Part shown: piece after piece, positions 35,380 through 43,069 of the stretch | Layout: each line of letters opens with the position of its first letter | How positions within the stretch are numbered: the stretch's first letter is position 1 | Origin: Sphingomonas sp. QA11 | GTDB lineage: Bacteria; Pseudomonadota; Alphaproteobacteria; Sphingomonadales; Sphingomonadaceae | Direction of reading: 5' to 3' | Length of the DNA: 64,000 bases | NCBI RefSeq assembly: GCF_028473665.1 | Contig: NZ_CP098774.1 | Location: 2,356,001 to 2,420,000, forward strand | Made by a program: the position numbers and the translations under genes | Notes under the pieces: generated by a model | Databases searched by the model: none | The model's input: only the letters and a program-made list of their open reading frames with translations | What the model was told of the DNA's origin: nothing

Positions 35380-35619
35380 TCACGGCATGGGACCGAACAG
35401 CTTGTCCAATTCCTTTCGCATATGACCTTCGATGGCGCGCAGTTCGGCATCGCCGATCGGGACATGCTCGGGCCAATCGTCCGTGACGCGCATCGGGCCG
35501 TCTTCCGCGCGCGGTGACGCCTGGCGCTGCGGCGAGGGATCGGCATAGTCGTGCAGATTGTCCGGGCACTCGGCCCAGCGGCGAGGTGTGCGAAGTCGGA
35601 GCTTGCGAGGCTGGGCCAT
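35380..35619 (-). CDS. Small hypothetical protein upstream of the recombinase
   Basis: 79-aa basic protein, MAQPRKLRLRTPRRWAE at the N-terminus, a Pro-rich middle and HVPIGDAELRAIEGHMRKELDKLFG at the C-terminus, which resembles short helix-forming accessory proteins. It sits 18 bp before the recombinase start on the same strand, so it is probably co-transcribed and could be a directionality or accessory factor; that role is inference from position. No domain is recognised. Confidence 0.6.
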   Translation of the reverse strand: MAQPRKLRLRTPRRWAECPDNLHDYADPSPQRQASPRAEDGPMRVTDDWPEHVPIGDAELRAIEGHMRKELDKLFGPMP

Positions 35620-35660
35620 GCCGCCACGCTGCCGTCATAGGGCTCCCGGCGCAAAGGTCG

Positions 35661-35702
35661 CAGCGCAGCGTAGCGTAGCGTAGCGTAGCGCAGCGTAGCG
35701 CA
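35661..35702. repeat. Pentanucleotide tandem repeat (AGCGT/AGCGC)
   Basis: About eight tandem copies of a 5-bp unit, mostly AGCGT with some AGCGC, in the intergenic space between the small accessory gene and the toxin-antitoxin pair. A 5-bp unit is not a multiple of three and no frame runs through it, so length changes would be neutral for coding. Confidence 0.85.
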
Positions 35703-35770
35703 GATAGGGGTGGACTGCGGCAGGGTTCATGATGGGGCCGGCGTCAGCCATGTCCATACGTGGCATCGCC

Positions 35771-36064
35771 CTACTCCTCCGACTTGAAGCTGCGGTTCTC
35801 GCGAGCGTGCCAGAGACGCAGGATGAAGATCGTGGCGTCGGCTATCTCATACCGCAGCTCGTAATTGCCCACGATGATCCGCCGGACCTCGCGCGGCTCA
35901 TAGGCTTCCAGCTTCTCGCCGATCCGCGGATAGTCGAGGAGCCGGTCGGGCGCGCGCGCAAGCTGCTGGACGACCCGTGCCGCCGCATCGGGCGCGACCG
36001 GCTGCAGATGCTCGTGCAGGCGCACAAGGTCCGACGACGCCTTGCTGGTCCACTTGATCCTCAT
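35771..36064 (-). CDS. RelE/ParE-family toxin
   Basis: 97-aa toxin of the RelE/ParE fold, starting MRIKWTSKASSDLVRLHEHL. It has PDRLLDYPRIGEKLEAYEPREVRRIIVGNYELRYEI, then IFILRLWHARENR, the terminal strand with basic residues typical of ParE/RelE. Depending on subgroup it would inhibit gyrase or cut mRNA. It overlaps the antitoxin stop by four bases (antitoxin first), the usual gene order of such pairs. Confidence 0.9.
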   Translation of the reverse strand: MRIKWTSKASSDLVRLHEHLQPVAPDAAARVVQQLARAPDRLLDYPRIGEKLEAYEPREVRRIIVGNYELRYEIADATIFILRLWHARENRSFKSEE

Positions 36065-36330
36065 GCGGTTGGCGGCGGAAGCGGCTTGTCGGTTCCGAGG
36101 CTGTCCGCCCATGCTTGGACGGCGTGATGGTCGATCACCCGCCCGGCATCCACATCGTCCAGCGCTTCGAGCGTCATCTGGTGACGCTCCTCCTCTTGAT
36201 CGACCCAGGCGGCCAGCGCTTGCTTCATCACCCAGCCGCGCGAGCGTTCGAGCCGCGCCGCCATCGCTTCGACCTTTTCAGCAAGTCCGAGTGGCACATG
36301 GGCGGTCAGCACTTTGGTATCAGTGGCCAT
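36061..36330 (-). CDS. Ribbon-helix-helix antitoxin
   Basis: 89-aa antitoxin. The N-terminal ribbon-helix-helix DNA-binding region is KVLTAHVPLGLAEKVEAMAARLERSRGWVMKQAL, and the C-terminal part (DDVDAGRVIDHHAVQAWADSLG) is the toxin-binding helix, as in ParD/CopG-type antitoxins. ATG 36330 follows AGGTGA at seven bases. An AT-rich stretch just upstream (about 36340-36375, minus strand) with TATATT probably holds the autoregulated promoter. Confidence 0.9.
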   Translation of the reverse strand: MATDTKVLTAHVPLGLAEKVEAMAARLERSRGWVMKQALAAWVDQEEERHQMTLEALDDVDAGRVIDHHAVQAWADSLGTDKPLPPPTA

Positions 36331-37000
36331 GTCTATCACCTGTTATCGTTCTGATTAAAATATAATCGAAAATGTAGAAGATAGCAAGGTTGGCGCCTCC
36401 CTGTGGGATCGCCGCTCTATCTCCGCTGCGCTTCGACCGAGCCCCTCAAAGGGTCTCGGCCCTTCCGGTTGACGATCAGCATGGCGGGTGGCGCTGGCGC
36501 GCCGAGCAGCACGCGGGGTCCAGCGGAGCGCACTCTGACGCCTTCTGGCGAAGCCGACAGGTGCGCGCGTCTCAATGCCCGCGTTGCTCTCTTGCTCTGC
36601 CCGGAGGGCGCGGCGATGGCTGGCCCTCAGGCCCGCGCGCACGCCGCCGCGCCGGTCGGTCGCCGCAAGGGTGCTTCGTTGGTGGCACCGCCAAGGCGGC
36701 GCGTCGATTTAGGGCTTCGCCCTGGCGGCGGACCCGTGCGGGTCCGGCATTTTTCCCCGCTGCGGAGATCGGGCCAGGGCTGCGCCGGCTCGATCGCATT
36801 ATTGGTCGTTGCACTCCCGCGATGGGGTGGGCGTCGCTTCCCTTTAGGCCCGCCGCGCCGGGCCGCAACGCGCGTGCCGCGCTTACCTCCTCTGCGTTCC
36901 GGCCCTGCGGGTGCTGCCCGGCTCCGTCGGCGGGCCTGCCGGTCGCTCTTTCGCCGCCCACCCCATTCCGGGGTGTGTGTGGTTTTGAAGGAGAAGTGTG
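36331..37000. other. Long GC-rich gene-free leader upstream of the parB fragment
   Basis: About 670 bp with no gene I can support. Open frames cross it on both strands but all are extremely rich in Arg, Ala and Pro, with no domain, signal or ribosome site, as expected from chance in GC-rich DNA. The right end holds a strong AAGGAG site for the parB fragment. Such long noncoding leaders in front of plasmid/ICE parB-type genes are something I recognise from sphingomonad mobile elements; here it may be the old control or partition region. Confidence 0.45.
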
Positions 37001-37354
37001 ATGAACGCTGTTACCGAAACCGTAGCCGCCGAGCCTGTGTCGGGCGTCGAAATGTTCGTGCCGCTGGCCAAGCTCAAGAAGTCCCCGCGAAATGCCCGCA
37101 ATGTGCCGCATGGGGAAGCCGCTATCGAGGCGCTGGCCGCTTCGATCCAGCACAAGGGGCTGATCCAGAACCTTGTCGTGGAGCCGGAGATCACGGAGGA
37201 CGGGACGCCGACCGGCTATTATCTCGTCACCGCTGGCGAGGGCCGCAGGCTAGCGATGCTGCTGTGTGCCAAGCGCAAGCAGATCAAGAAGTCCGAGCCG
37301 GTGCGCTGCTGGCTCGCTGGAGCGCCAGAACCACTTGGAGAAGACGAGCCATAG
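37001..37354 (+). pseudogene. ParB/RepB-type N-terminal fragment (truncated)
   Basis: 117 codons starting MNAVTETVAAEPVSGVEMFV behind AAGGAG. Residues to about 102 match the ParB N-terminal nuclease-like domain of plasmid/ICE partition proteins: LAKLKKSPRNARNVPHGEAAIEALAASI, HKGLIQNLVVEPE and the GEGRRLAML motif. Plasmid/ICE versions run on for several hundred residues. After the sequence EPVRC (near 37306) the frame turns into unrelated residues (WLAGAPEPLGEDEP) and stops, so the gene has been cut by a deletion or rearrangement. The helix-turn-helix and C-terminal parts are absent. Confidence 0.85.
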
Positions 37355-37601
37355 CGCGATCAGGAGCGTTGAGGCAGACCGGTCGGGTGACTTCTTGGCG
37401 ACCCTCGCCAGCGGTGCTGTAGTCCGCGGCAGTCGGCGTTGTCGGACCGCCCTGCAGCCATGGCTGTTACCGATAGAACGTGACGCGTAAGCCGTGTGGC
37501 TGGCGAGGTACTGCGGTGAAATGTGGACGACAGCGCTATTCGTCGAAACTCATTCCCGCGGAACGGAGCTGCGCGAGGACGTTAGCCTAGGTAAGTCGGG
37601 C

Positions 37602-37802
37602 CTAGGCTTCGAAACCTCGCGGCGAACTGCCGTCAGCGTCCATGGGCGTCTGGCCGCTGATAAATAGCAGCCGCGTCGCGCCCTCAATCAGCCAGGACTG
37701 GGCGTAGCTCGTCGCGCTGGGCTCGATCGGGCGACCGCGCTTGAGGGGGGTCGTCGCCCCTGCCAGTGTCATCATTGCGGCTGTCGCCGCACCACGCCGT
37801 GT
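37602..37802 (-). pseudogene. RidA (YjgF/Rid) family N-terminal fragment with Tat signal
   Basis: 66 codons. The start MTRRGAATAAMMTLAGA is a twin-arginine-type export signal; SYAQSWLIEGATRLLFISGQTPMDADG is the N-terminal half of a RidA enamine/imine deaminase (normally ~125-130 aa). The frame ends early at SSPRGFEA; the family's C-terminal arginine and glutamate active-site residues are missing. A 7-bp inverted repeat GCCTAGG/CCTAGGC (37585-37607) overlaps the stop, possibly the rearrangement point. Its start lies 4 bp from the end of the propeller gene, so it was the last gene of that operon. Confidence 0.8.
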
Positions 37803-37806
37803 CATC

Positions 37807-38706
37807 TCAACGACGGTCGCCCGTCGCTCCGCAAGCAATCGGCCATTTTGCCGACACGCTGTCTTTCAGTTGAAAATGAAAGATTTCCCCCGATCGCGCC
37901 CCGTCGGCCTGCGCGAAGAGAACCGCGCTAGCGTCCGGAGCGAGCAACGGCCCAACTTGGAACACGTTGGCGAATGCCGGAACCTTTCCGACCTCTCTCC
38001 AGCCGGACTCGGTGGCCTCGAAGCGGTACAGATGCGAACGATCCCCGCGGTCTGCGACCAAGATCATCGTCTTGCCGTCGTGCGATATCTCCGCCTCATA
38101 TTCATTCGCTGGGGTGCTGACCGGAGCGCCGACATTACGTACTTTCCAGCCGCCGTCGCGCCGCCGCTCGGCCAGATAAATATCACTCTCGCCGTGACCG
38201 CCCGGCCGGCTCGAACCGAAGTAGAGGCGGCCCGACGCGTCCGCGCGCGGCAGCAGTTCGGATTGAGCCGAGTTGACCGGCGCTGGCAAACGCTCGGGTT
38301 CACCCCATCCTCCGTCCGCGCTTCGCGCAACGTACCAAATGTCGAAATCCTCGTTGGCCGGGTCGTCGCGCGCCGACACGAAGTAGAGGCCGTTGCCATC
38401 GGGCGTGTAACCTGGATCGGCTTCTATGACCGGGGCAGGCGCGGCGAAGCTTGGGGGAACGGGCCTGGTCCACTTCTCGCCGTCACAGCGCGAGCTTAGA
38501 AGCCGCCACTTCGTGAAATTCTTGTCGGCCGACATGTATACCAGCTCACGCCCGTCCGGTGAGAGGGTCGGGCTCGATTCATACCCCTCTGTAGATAGCT
38601 GATCCGGTGTCCAGAGTTTCGCGACTGGTTCCTCGGTCCCATGTGCCAGACTGGCGACGGTTGCCGCGACGCCCGCGACGAGCGTCGTCAATAGTAGCGT
38701 CCTCAT
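37807..38706 (-). CDS. Secreted PD40/WD40-like beta-propeller protein
   Basis: 299-aa periplasmic protein with signal peptide LLLTTLVAGVAATVASLAHG. The mature part contains several TolB-like PD40 repeats: SSPTLSPDGRELVYMSAD, ADPGYTPDGNGLYFVSAR, SELLPRADASGRLYFGSSRPGG and EAEISHDGKTMILVADRGD. Such propellers bind ligands or proteins rather than catalyse. Its ATG overlaps the arginase stop (ATGA), so it is co-translated with that gene. Function in the cluster is unknown. Confidence 0.85.
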   Translation of the reverse strand: MRTLLLTTLVAGVAATVASLAHGTEEPVAKLWTPDQLSTEGYESSPTLSPDGRELVYMSADKNFTKWRLLSSRCDGEKWTRPVPPSFAAPAPVIEADPGYTPDGNGLYFVSARDDPANEDFDIWYVARSADGGWGEPERLPAPVNSAQSELLPRADASGRLYFGSSRPGGHGESDIYLAERRRDGGWKVRNVGAPVSTPANEYEAEISHDGKTMILVADRGDRSHLYRFEATESGWREVGKVPAFANVFQVGPLLAPDASAVLFAQADGARSGEIFHFQLKDSVSAKWPIACGATGDRR

Positions 38707-39722
38707 TTTGGATTCCGAAGGTTGGCAAACCCGCGGCCGAGGCACGCGACGATGCCGCGTGCGTGGTGGCCGCTCGGATCGAGCTCGGGATCGAAGATCG
38801 CAATGTCAGCCCCGATCACCCGCCGGGACGCGAGAAGCGCGCTGATCAGGTCCGAGAGCAGCGCGAAGGTCAAACCGGGCGAGCCCGGCGAGTCCACCGC
38901 CGGCATCACGCGTTCGTCGAGAACGTCGAGGTCGATGTGCAGCCACATCTTGCGGCGCTCGCTGTTTACGGGTTCGAGTGCCTCGCGGACGATCTCGGCG
39001 AGGCCGAGCTTCAACAACCGCCGGACCGTTAATCGTCGGATCTGCGTCTGGATTACATCGCCATACCCCACGCCCGCTCGGAGCTTTTCACTCTCGCCGA
39101 TCTGAACCACGAACGGATCGTCGACGAGCGCCTTGCCGTTCCAGCGCGCGAGCAGCGGCTCGCCGCGGCCCGTAGCCAAGGCCAAGTCCATGCCCGCGGC
39201 GCTACCCAACCGCTTCGCGCTGTCGTAGTTGCCGGGATGATAGAAATCGCTGTGGGCGTCGACGTGGAGCAGGCCGATCTCGCCGGCGGCGCGGCCGCCG
39301 AGCAGACAACCGAGCAGCACGCTGCAATCGCCGCCGATCACCAGTGGAAAGCCGCCCGACCGCAGGGCGGTGGCTACCTGAACTCCCAGCGCCTCACTAA
39401 ATTTCCGGATCGCGTTGCCGTTGCGGATGCGAGTGCCGGCCTCGGCGTCGAAGCGATACGGCGGCCGATCAAGCTCGACCAGATGGTCCGCGCCGACGGC
39501 TGCCGCCAGTCCAGCGTACCGTAGTGCCTGCGGCGCCCGCCACGCGCCGGGCTGATGGTTCGCCTTGAGCGGTCGCAGCCCAAGATTGCTTGGCGCGGAT
39601 ATGAGGTGGAGCGGCATAGCCGGCGGAGATGACACCGATCCAAGCGCTGATGCCGTAACGCTGAGCGCGGGAACGGCCGCGAGCATCGTGCGCCGCGTTA
39701 AGATGAGGGATCGAGCATTCAT
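38703..39722 (-). CDS. Exported arginase/agmatinase-family hydrolase
   Basis: 339-aa ureohydrolase-fold enzyme with a twin-arginine export signal (LTRRTMLAAVPALSVTASALG). Mn-site motifs: GGDCSVLLG (usually GGDHS; Cys takes the His place), HVDAHSDFY and HIDLDVLD. The Cys variant is one I associate with arginase-like subfamilies and may alter the metal site. Substrate could be arginine, agmatine or another guanidino compound; the Tat signal implies periplasmic action. First gene of an operon with the propeller protein and a RidA fragment, opposite a LysR regulator. Confidence 0.85.
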   Translation of the reverse strand: MNARSLILTRRTMLAAVPALSVTASALGSVSSPPAMPLHLISAPSNLGLRPLKANHQPGAWRAPQALRYAGLAAAVGADHLVELDRPPYRFDAEAGTRIRNGNAIRKFSEALGVQVATALRSGGFPLVIGGDCSVLLGCLLGGRAAGEIGLLHVDAHSDFYHPGNYDSAKRLGSAAGMDLALATGRGEPLLARWNGKALVDDPFVVQIGESEKLRAGVGYGDVIQTQIRRLTVRRLLKLGLAEIVREALEPVNSERRKMWLHIDLDVLDERVMPAVDSPGSPGLTFALLSDLISALLASRRVIGADIAIFDPELDPSGHHARGIVACLGRGFANLRNPK

Positions 39723-39803
39723 CGCCTACGGACTTAGTCGTGAGGGACGGTCCATCATAACGATCATGTTGTCGTCAATTTCAATCTGCGCTTAAGATGC
39801 CGA

Positions 39804-40676
39804 ATGAAGCTTCGACCTTCCTCGCTGGAGACGCTGCGTATTTTCGAGGCTTGCGCGCGCAACGAAAGCTTCACGCGCGCAGCCGTCGAAATCGGGATCA
39901 GCCCAGCGGCAGTCAGCCAGCGGATGCGTAGCCTTCGAACCGAACTCGGAACGTTGGTGTTCGAGCGCAACGGGCCGCGTATCACTCTGACGGACGCGGG
40001 ACGACGTCTGGCGGATAAGGTCGGCGATGCGATGGCGCAGCTTGCCGGCGCCGTAGAGGAGTGCGCCAATGCCGACATCATGCGTGTGAGCGCCGCGCCC
40101 TCGTTCGCATCTCGCTGGCTGGCCCCGCGCCTGGCGAGCTTCACCGACCGTCATAATATTGCCGTCACTCTCGATCCAGCAATCGATATCCGTGCCCCTG
40201 GCCGCTTCGACGTCTCGGTCCGCAGCGGGCGAGGAAACTGGAAGGGTTACGAAGCAACCGCTCTTTTTCCCGTTGAACGGACGCCGCTTTACAATCCGCA
40301 ATGTTACCGACCGGCGCGGATCGCACGCCCGGCCGATCTTTTGGCCTGCCGCCTGATCGACAGCGACGATTGGCCGAATTGGTTCGCCCTGGCTGGGCTA
40401 TCCCCTCCACCCGGTCGGCTATCGTCTTCTGCGGCGCGTTATCCGACGCAGGATTTGGCCGGGGCAGCGGTGATCGAAGGCGGGGGTGTTGCTTTACTGT
40501 CGCCACGGCTATTTGACAGCGCCATCGCCGAAGGGCGCCTCGTTCAGCCGTTCGATGTCGTCTTGAGCGGGCCTGAGGCTTATTGGGCGCTGATCAGCGA
40601 CCGCGAGAGTAGGGTGTCGGTTGTAGCGTTCCGCGATTGGCTGGTCGCTATATGTCGAAATCCAAATGGAAGCTGA
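39804..40676 (+). CDS. LysR-family regulator of the arginase cluster
   Basis: 290-aa GcvA-type LysR protein: helix-turn-helix LETLRIFEACARNESFTRAAVEIGISPAAVSQRMRSLRTELG (in parts), then an effector domain with RVSAAPSFASRWLAPRLASF and RFDVSVRSGRGNWKGY. It is divergent from the arginase gene across 81 bp, the normal arrangement for a LysR regulator and its target operon. The effector is unknown, perhaps the arginase substrate or product. Confidence 0.9.
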   Translation: MKLRPSSLETLRIFEACARNESFTRAAVEIGISPAAVSQRMRSLRTELGTLVFERNGPRITLTDAGRRLADKVGDAMAQLAGAVEECANADIMRVSAAPSFASRWLAPRLASFTDRHNIAVTLDPAIDIRAPGRFDVSVRSGRGNWKGYEATALFPVERTPLYNPQCYRPARIARPADLLACRLIDSDDWPNWFALAGLSPPPGRLSSSAARYPTQDLAGAAVIEGGGVALLSPRLFDSAIAEGRLVQPFDVVLSGPEAYWALISDRESRVSVVAFRDWLVAICRNPNGS

Positions 40677-40699
40677 CCAGATCAGACGGCTGACACGTT

Positions 40700-40910
40700 T
40701 GTCCGGGCATCATAGGAACGTTGATGATCCTCAATCGCATCACCGGCGGCGATGAGAAGGCGCAGCAAGAGATGGTCAAGTAGGAGCCGATCGGCCGCTT
40801 GGGCAAGCCCAAGGAGATCGCCGCTGCGGTGCTCTACATGTGCTTCGATGCCGCTCAGTTCATGGGTTGGCCAAGCTCGTAATCGACGGTCAGACCGCCG
40901 GCTCAACGAC
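40700..40910 (+). pseudogene. Short-chain dehydrogenase C-terminal remnant
   Basis: Reading from TGT 40700 gives CPGIIGTLMILNRITGGDEKAQQEMVK, then an in-frame TAG at 40781, then EPIGRLGKPKEIAAAVLYMCFDAAQFMG, the unmistakable tail of a classical SDR. After about 40870 a frameshift is needed to read VIDGQTAG, the usual SDR end. The N-terminal Rossmann half is absent. It is a decayed fragment left by a rearrangement beyond the LysR gene. Confidence 0.8.
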
Positions 40911-41284
<374 letters not shown>

Positions 41285-41803
41285 TTAGCGAATACGCCTG
41301 AAGTGAAAGTTGCGCACGAAAGGCGCGCCCATATTGTCGACGTTGGCGGCGGATTCGGTCATTTCCTTGCCATCGGCCGAAATGGCGTAGACTCGCACCG
41401 CCCCCAGGGTCTTGTTCTTGGACAGGCCCATGACGAGCACATTGGGGGCCGGCGAGTTCATCGCGGCGCTGTCAGCTTCACTCGTATCGCCTTCGCCCGG
41501 CGCCATCTTGCCGTCGCGTCGATACTGCACCGCCATATGCCTGACGCTGTCGTCCGGCGCGGTGATGTCGATCTTCGTCCGCCATTGGCCCGAGCCGACA
41601 TCGTCGAATGTATAGATCACTCGCTTCGGGGGCGGGCCATAGCTGTCGGGCATCCGCGTCAGGTCCAGTTCCCATTCACCAAGGAAGGGCGACCGCTCGG
41701 CCGCCGAAGGAGCCGACTGCGCACTGGCAGGCCCGCCGACGAACAAGGCGGCCGTGGCAGCGTGGAGGAACCATGGTCCGAAGCGTGGATATGAGTACGG
41801 CAT
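41285..41803 (-). CDS. Secreted hypothetical protein
   Basis: 172-aa protein with signal peptide FLHAATAALFVGGPASA-QS. The mature part, starting ERSPFLGEWELDLTRMPDSYGPPPKRVIYTF, looks like a small beta-barrel of the lipocalin-like/DUF type seen in sphingomonad exported proteins: repeated strands VGSGQWRTKIDIT, RHMAVQYRRDGKM and VRVYAISADGKEMTE. No catalytic motif. ATG 41803 begins MPYSYPRFG. It is followed, 148 bp upstream, by the PadR/membrane pair on the same strand. Confidence 0.75.
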   Translation of the reverse strand: MPYSYPRFGPWFLHAATAALFVGGPASAQSAPSAAERSPFLGEWELDLTRMPDSYGPPPKRVIYTFDDVGSGQWRTKIDITAPDDSVRHMAVQYRRDGKMAPGEGDTSEADSAAMNSPAPNVLVMGLSKNKTLGAVRVYAISADGKEMTESAANVDNMGAPFVRNFHFRRIR

Positions 41804-41951
41804 GTGACGTCTCCATTGTTTCGAGGCGTGGCCCCGGCGTTGACTTTCCCGCGATAAGACGCGTCGCGTCGCGGCACCGCTTGCAAGCACACGGCCCCGA
41901 TCTCCGGAGCGGTGCTCCCGAAGTTCCGGCAAACAAAAGCAGCTTGAATAT

Positions 41952-42596
41952 CTACCCGGGCTGTTCGGTACCGGCCGTGGGAAATAGCTGGGCGTGCCAC
42001 CGCGCCACCATCGTGACGGTTGCAAGCTCGATCGTCAGCACGGCCCCCTGCAGCAGCGCCTGGGTACCGTTCAGGAAGAGCACGCTCATGAACAGGATGA
42101 GGGTCGCCGCAGCGGCCGCCATGAACATTGCCAGGCGCGTGACGCCGCTCCAGTCGCGTTCAAGCATCAGCCACGCGATGCGAAGGTGCCCGAGGCCAAT
42201 CAACAACTGAAGAAACGCAAGCGAGGGGATGGCGGCCTGATAGACCCCACGCAGAAGGGCTTCATGCGCGCCGCCTTCAAGCAGCGCGCCGGAAAGCCCG
42301 CGCTGCCCCGGATAGAGATAGGGCAGCCCGAGCAGCGCGCATCCGATCTGAAGCGCGGCCATCGGGATCATCAGGCCGAGTACCAGCGCGTAGCTCGTCA
42401 GGACAAAGCGGCCTTGTTCCCGCGTCAGCAACTCGCGCCAGGCCGCCACCAGGCAGCCGCTCGCGAACAGCAGCGGTTTTCCTTCCACGATCGCTGTCTC
42501 GAACTCGATGCGCATCGCCGCCGACCATTCGCGCCGGCTCTCGTCAAGGCAACAGGCGGCCAGGGCCATCACCGCGCGCGCTACTGCGGTCTTCAT
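41952..42596 (-). CDS. Membrane protein coupled to a PadR regulator
   Basis: 214-aa protein with four or five hydrophobic helices (YALVLGLMIPMAALQIGCALL, SLAFLQLLIGLGHLRIAWLML, LAMFMAAAAATLILFMSVLFL, ALLQGAVLTIELATV). The N-terminus (ALAACCLDESRREWSAAM) is soluble. It overlaps the PadR gene stop by four bases (ATGA type), so they are translationally coupled; pairs of PadR regulator and membrane protein are frequent, often for envelope or drug stress. No family recognised. Confidence 0.8.
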   Translation of the reverse strand: MKTAVARAVMALAACCLDESRREWSAAMRIEFETAIVEGKPLLFASGCLVAAWRELLTREQGRFVLTSYALVLGLMIPMAALQIGCALLGLPYLYPGQRGLSGALLEGGAHEALLRGVYQAAIPSLAFLQLLIGLGHLRIAWLMLERDWSGVTRLAMFMAAAAATLILFMSVLFLNGTQALLQGAVLTIELATVTMVARWHAQLFPTAGTEQPG

Positions 42597-42895
42597 GCGA
42601 GCGCCCCTCCCGATGGAAGAGTCTCGCGGTCATCGGGCATCTCCAGCGCGAGCGCCAAGCCCACGGCGGTCAATCGATAGGCGTGCCGGGCAGGCCGGCC
42701 AGGCTGCGCCGGCTCGCGCCATTCGGCCTCGACGAGCCCCTGATCGGTCATCCGCATCAACAAGGGATAGAGCGTTCCGGACAAGAGGCCGGTCTCCTTC
42801 ATGAGATCATATCCATGCCGCCATTGCTCTCGCTGCACTGACAGCGAATCGAGGAGAATGCGCATCTGCTTCGACGGTTGTCGCTTTCGGGCCAT
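42593..42895 (-). CDS. PadR-family transcriptional regulator
   Basis: 100-aa winged-helix protein. SEQ pattern: QMRILLDSLSVQREQWRHGYDLMKETGLLSGTLYPLLMRMTDQGLVEAEW, with the PadR GTLYPLLxRMxxxGLV wing signature, ending in an Ala/Arg-rich turn and a short C-terminal tail. PadR proteins typically repress a transporter or membrane protein beside them, here the 214-aa protein. Confidence 0.9.
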   Translation of the reverse strand: MARKRQPSKQMRILLDSLSVQREQWRHGYDLMKETGLLSGTLYPLLMRMTDQGLVEAEWREPAQPGRPARHAYRLTAVGLALALEMPDDRETLPSGGALA

Positions 42896-43069
42896 GGCTC
42901 AATACAACATATGTAGATTTAAGAGTCAAACCGGGTTGCGCCATGAGACCCGAACGACCCTGGCCACGCCAACAGCTATGGCGCGCAACACGTCCTTTCC
43001 GCATTCTTCGCCGAGAGCGTGGAGCGTGGCAGCGGCACCCTGTCCGCGCCGCGGCCCGAAAGCCGGTAG

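Noticed and set aside
36403..37422. Long plus-strand frame across the leader of the parB fragment
   Set aside because: Extreme Arg/Ala/Pro content without domain, start signal or codon pattern; the ParB reading with its own ribosome site is much better supported.
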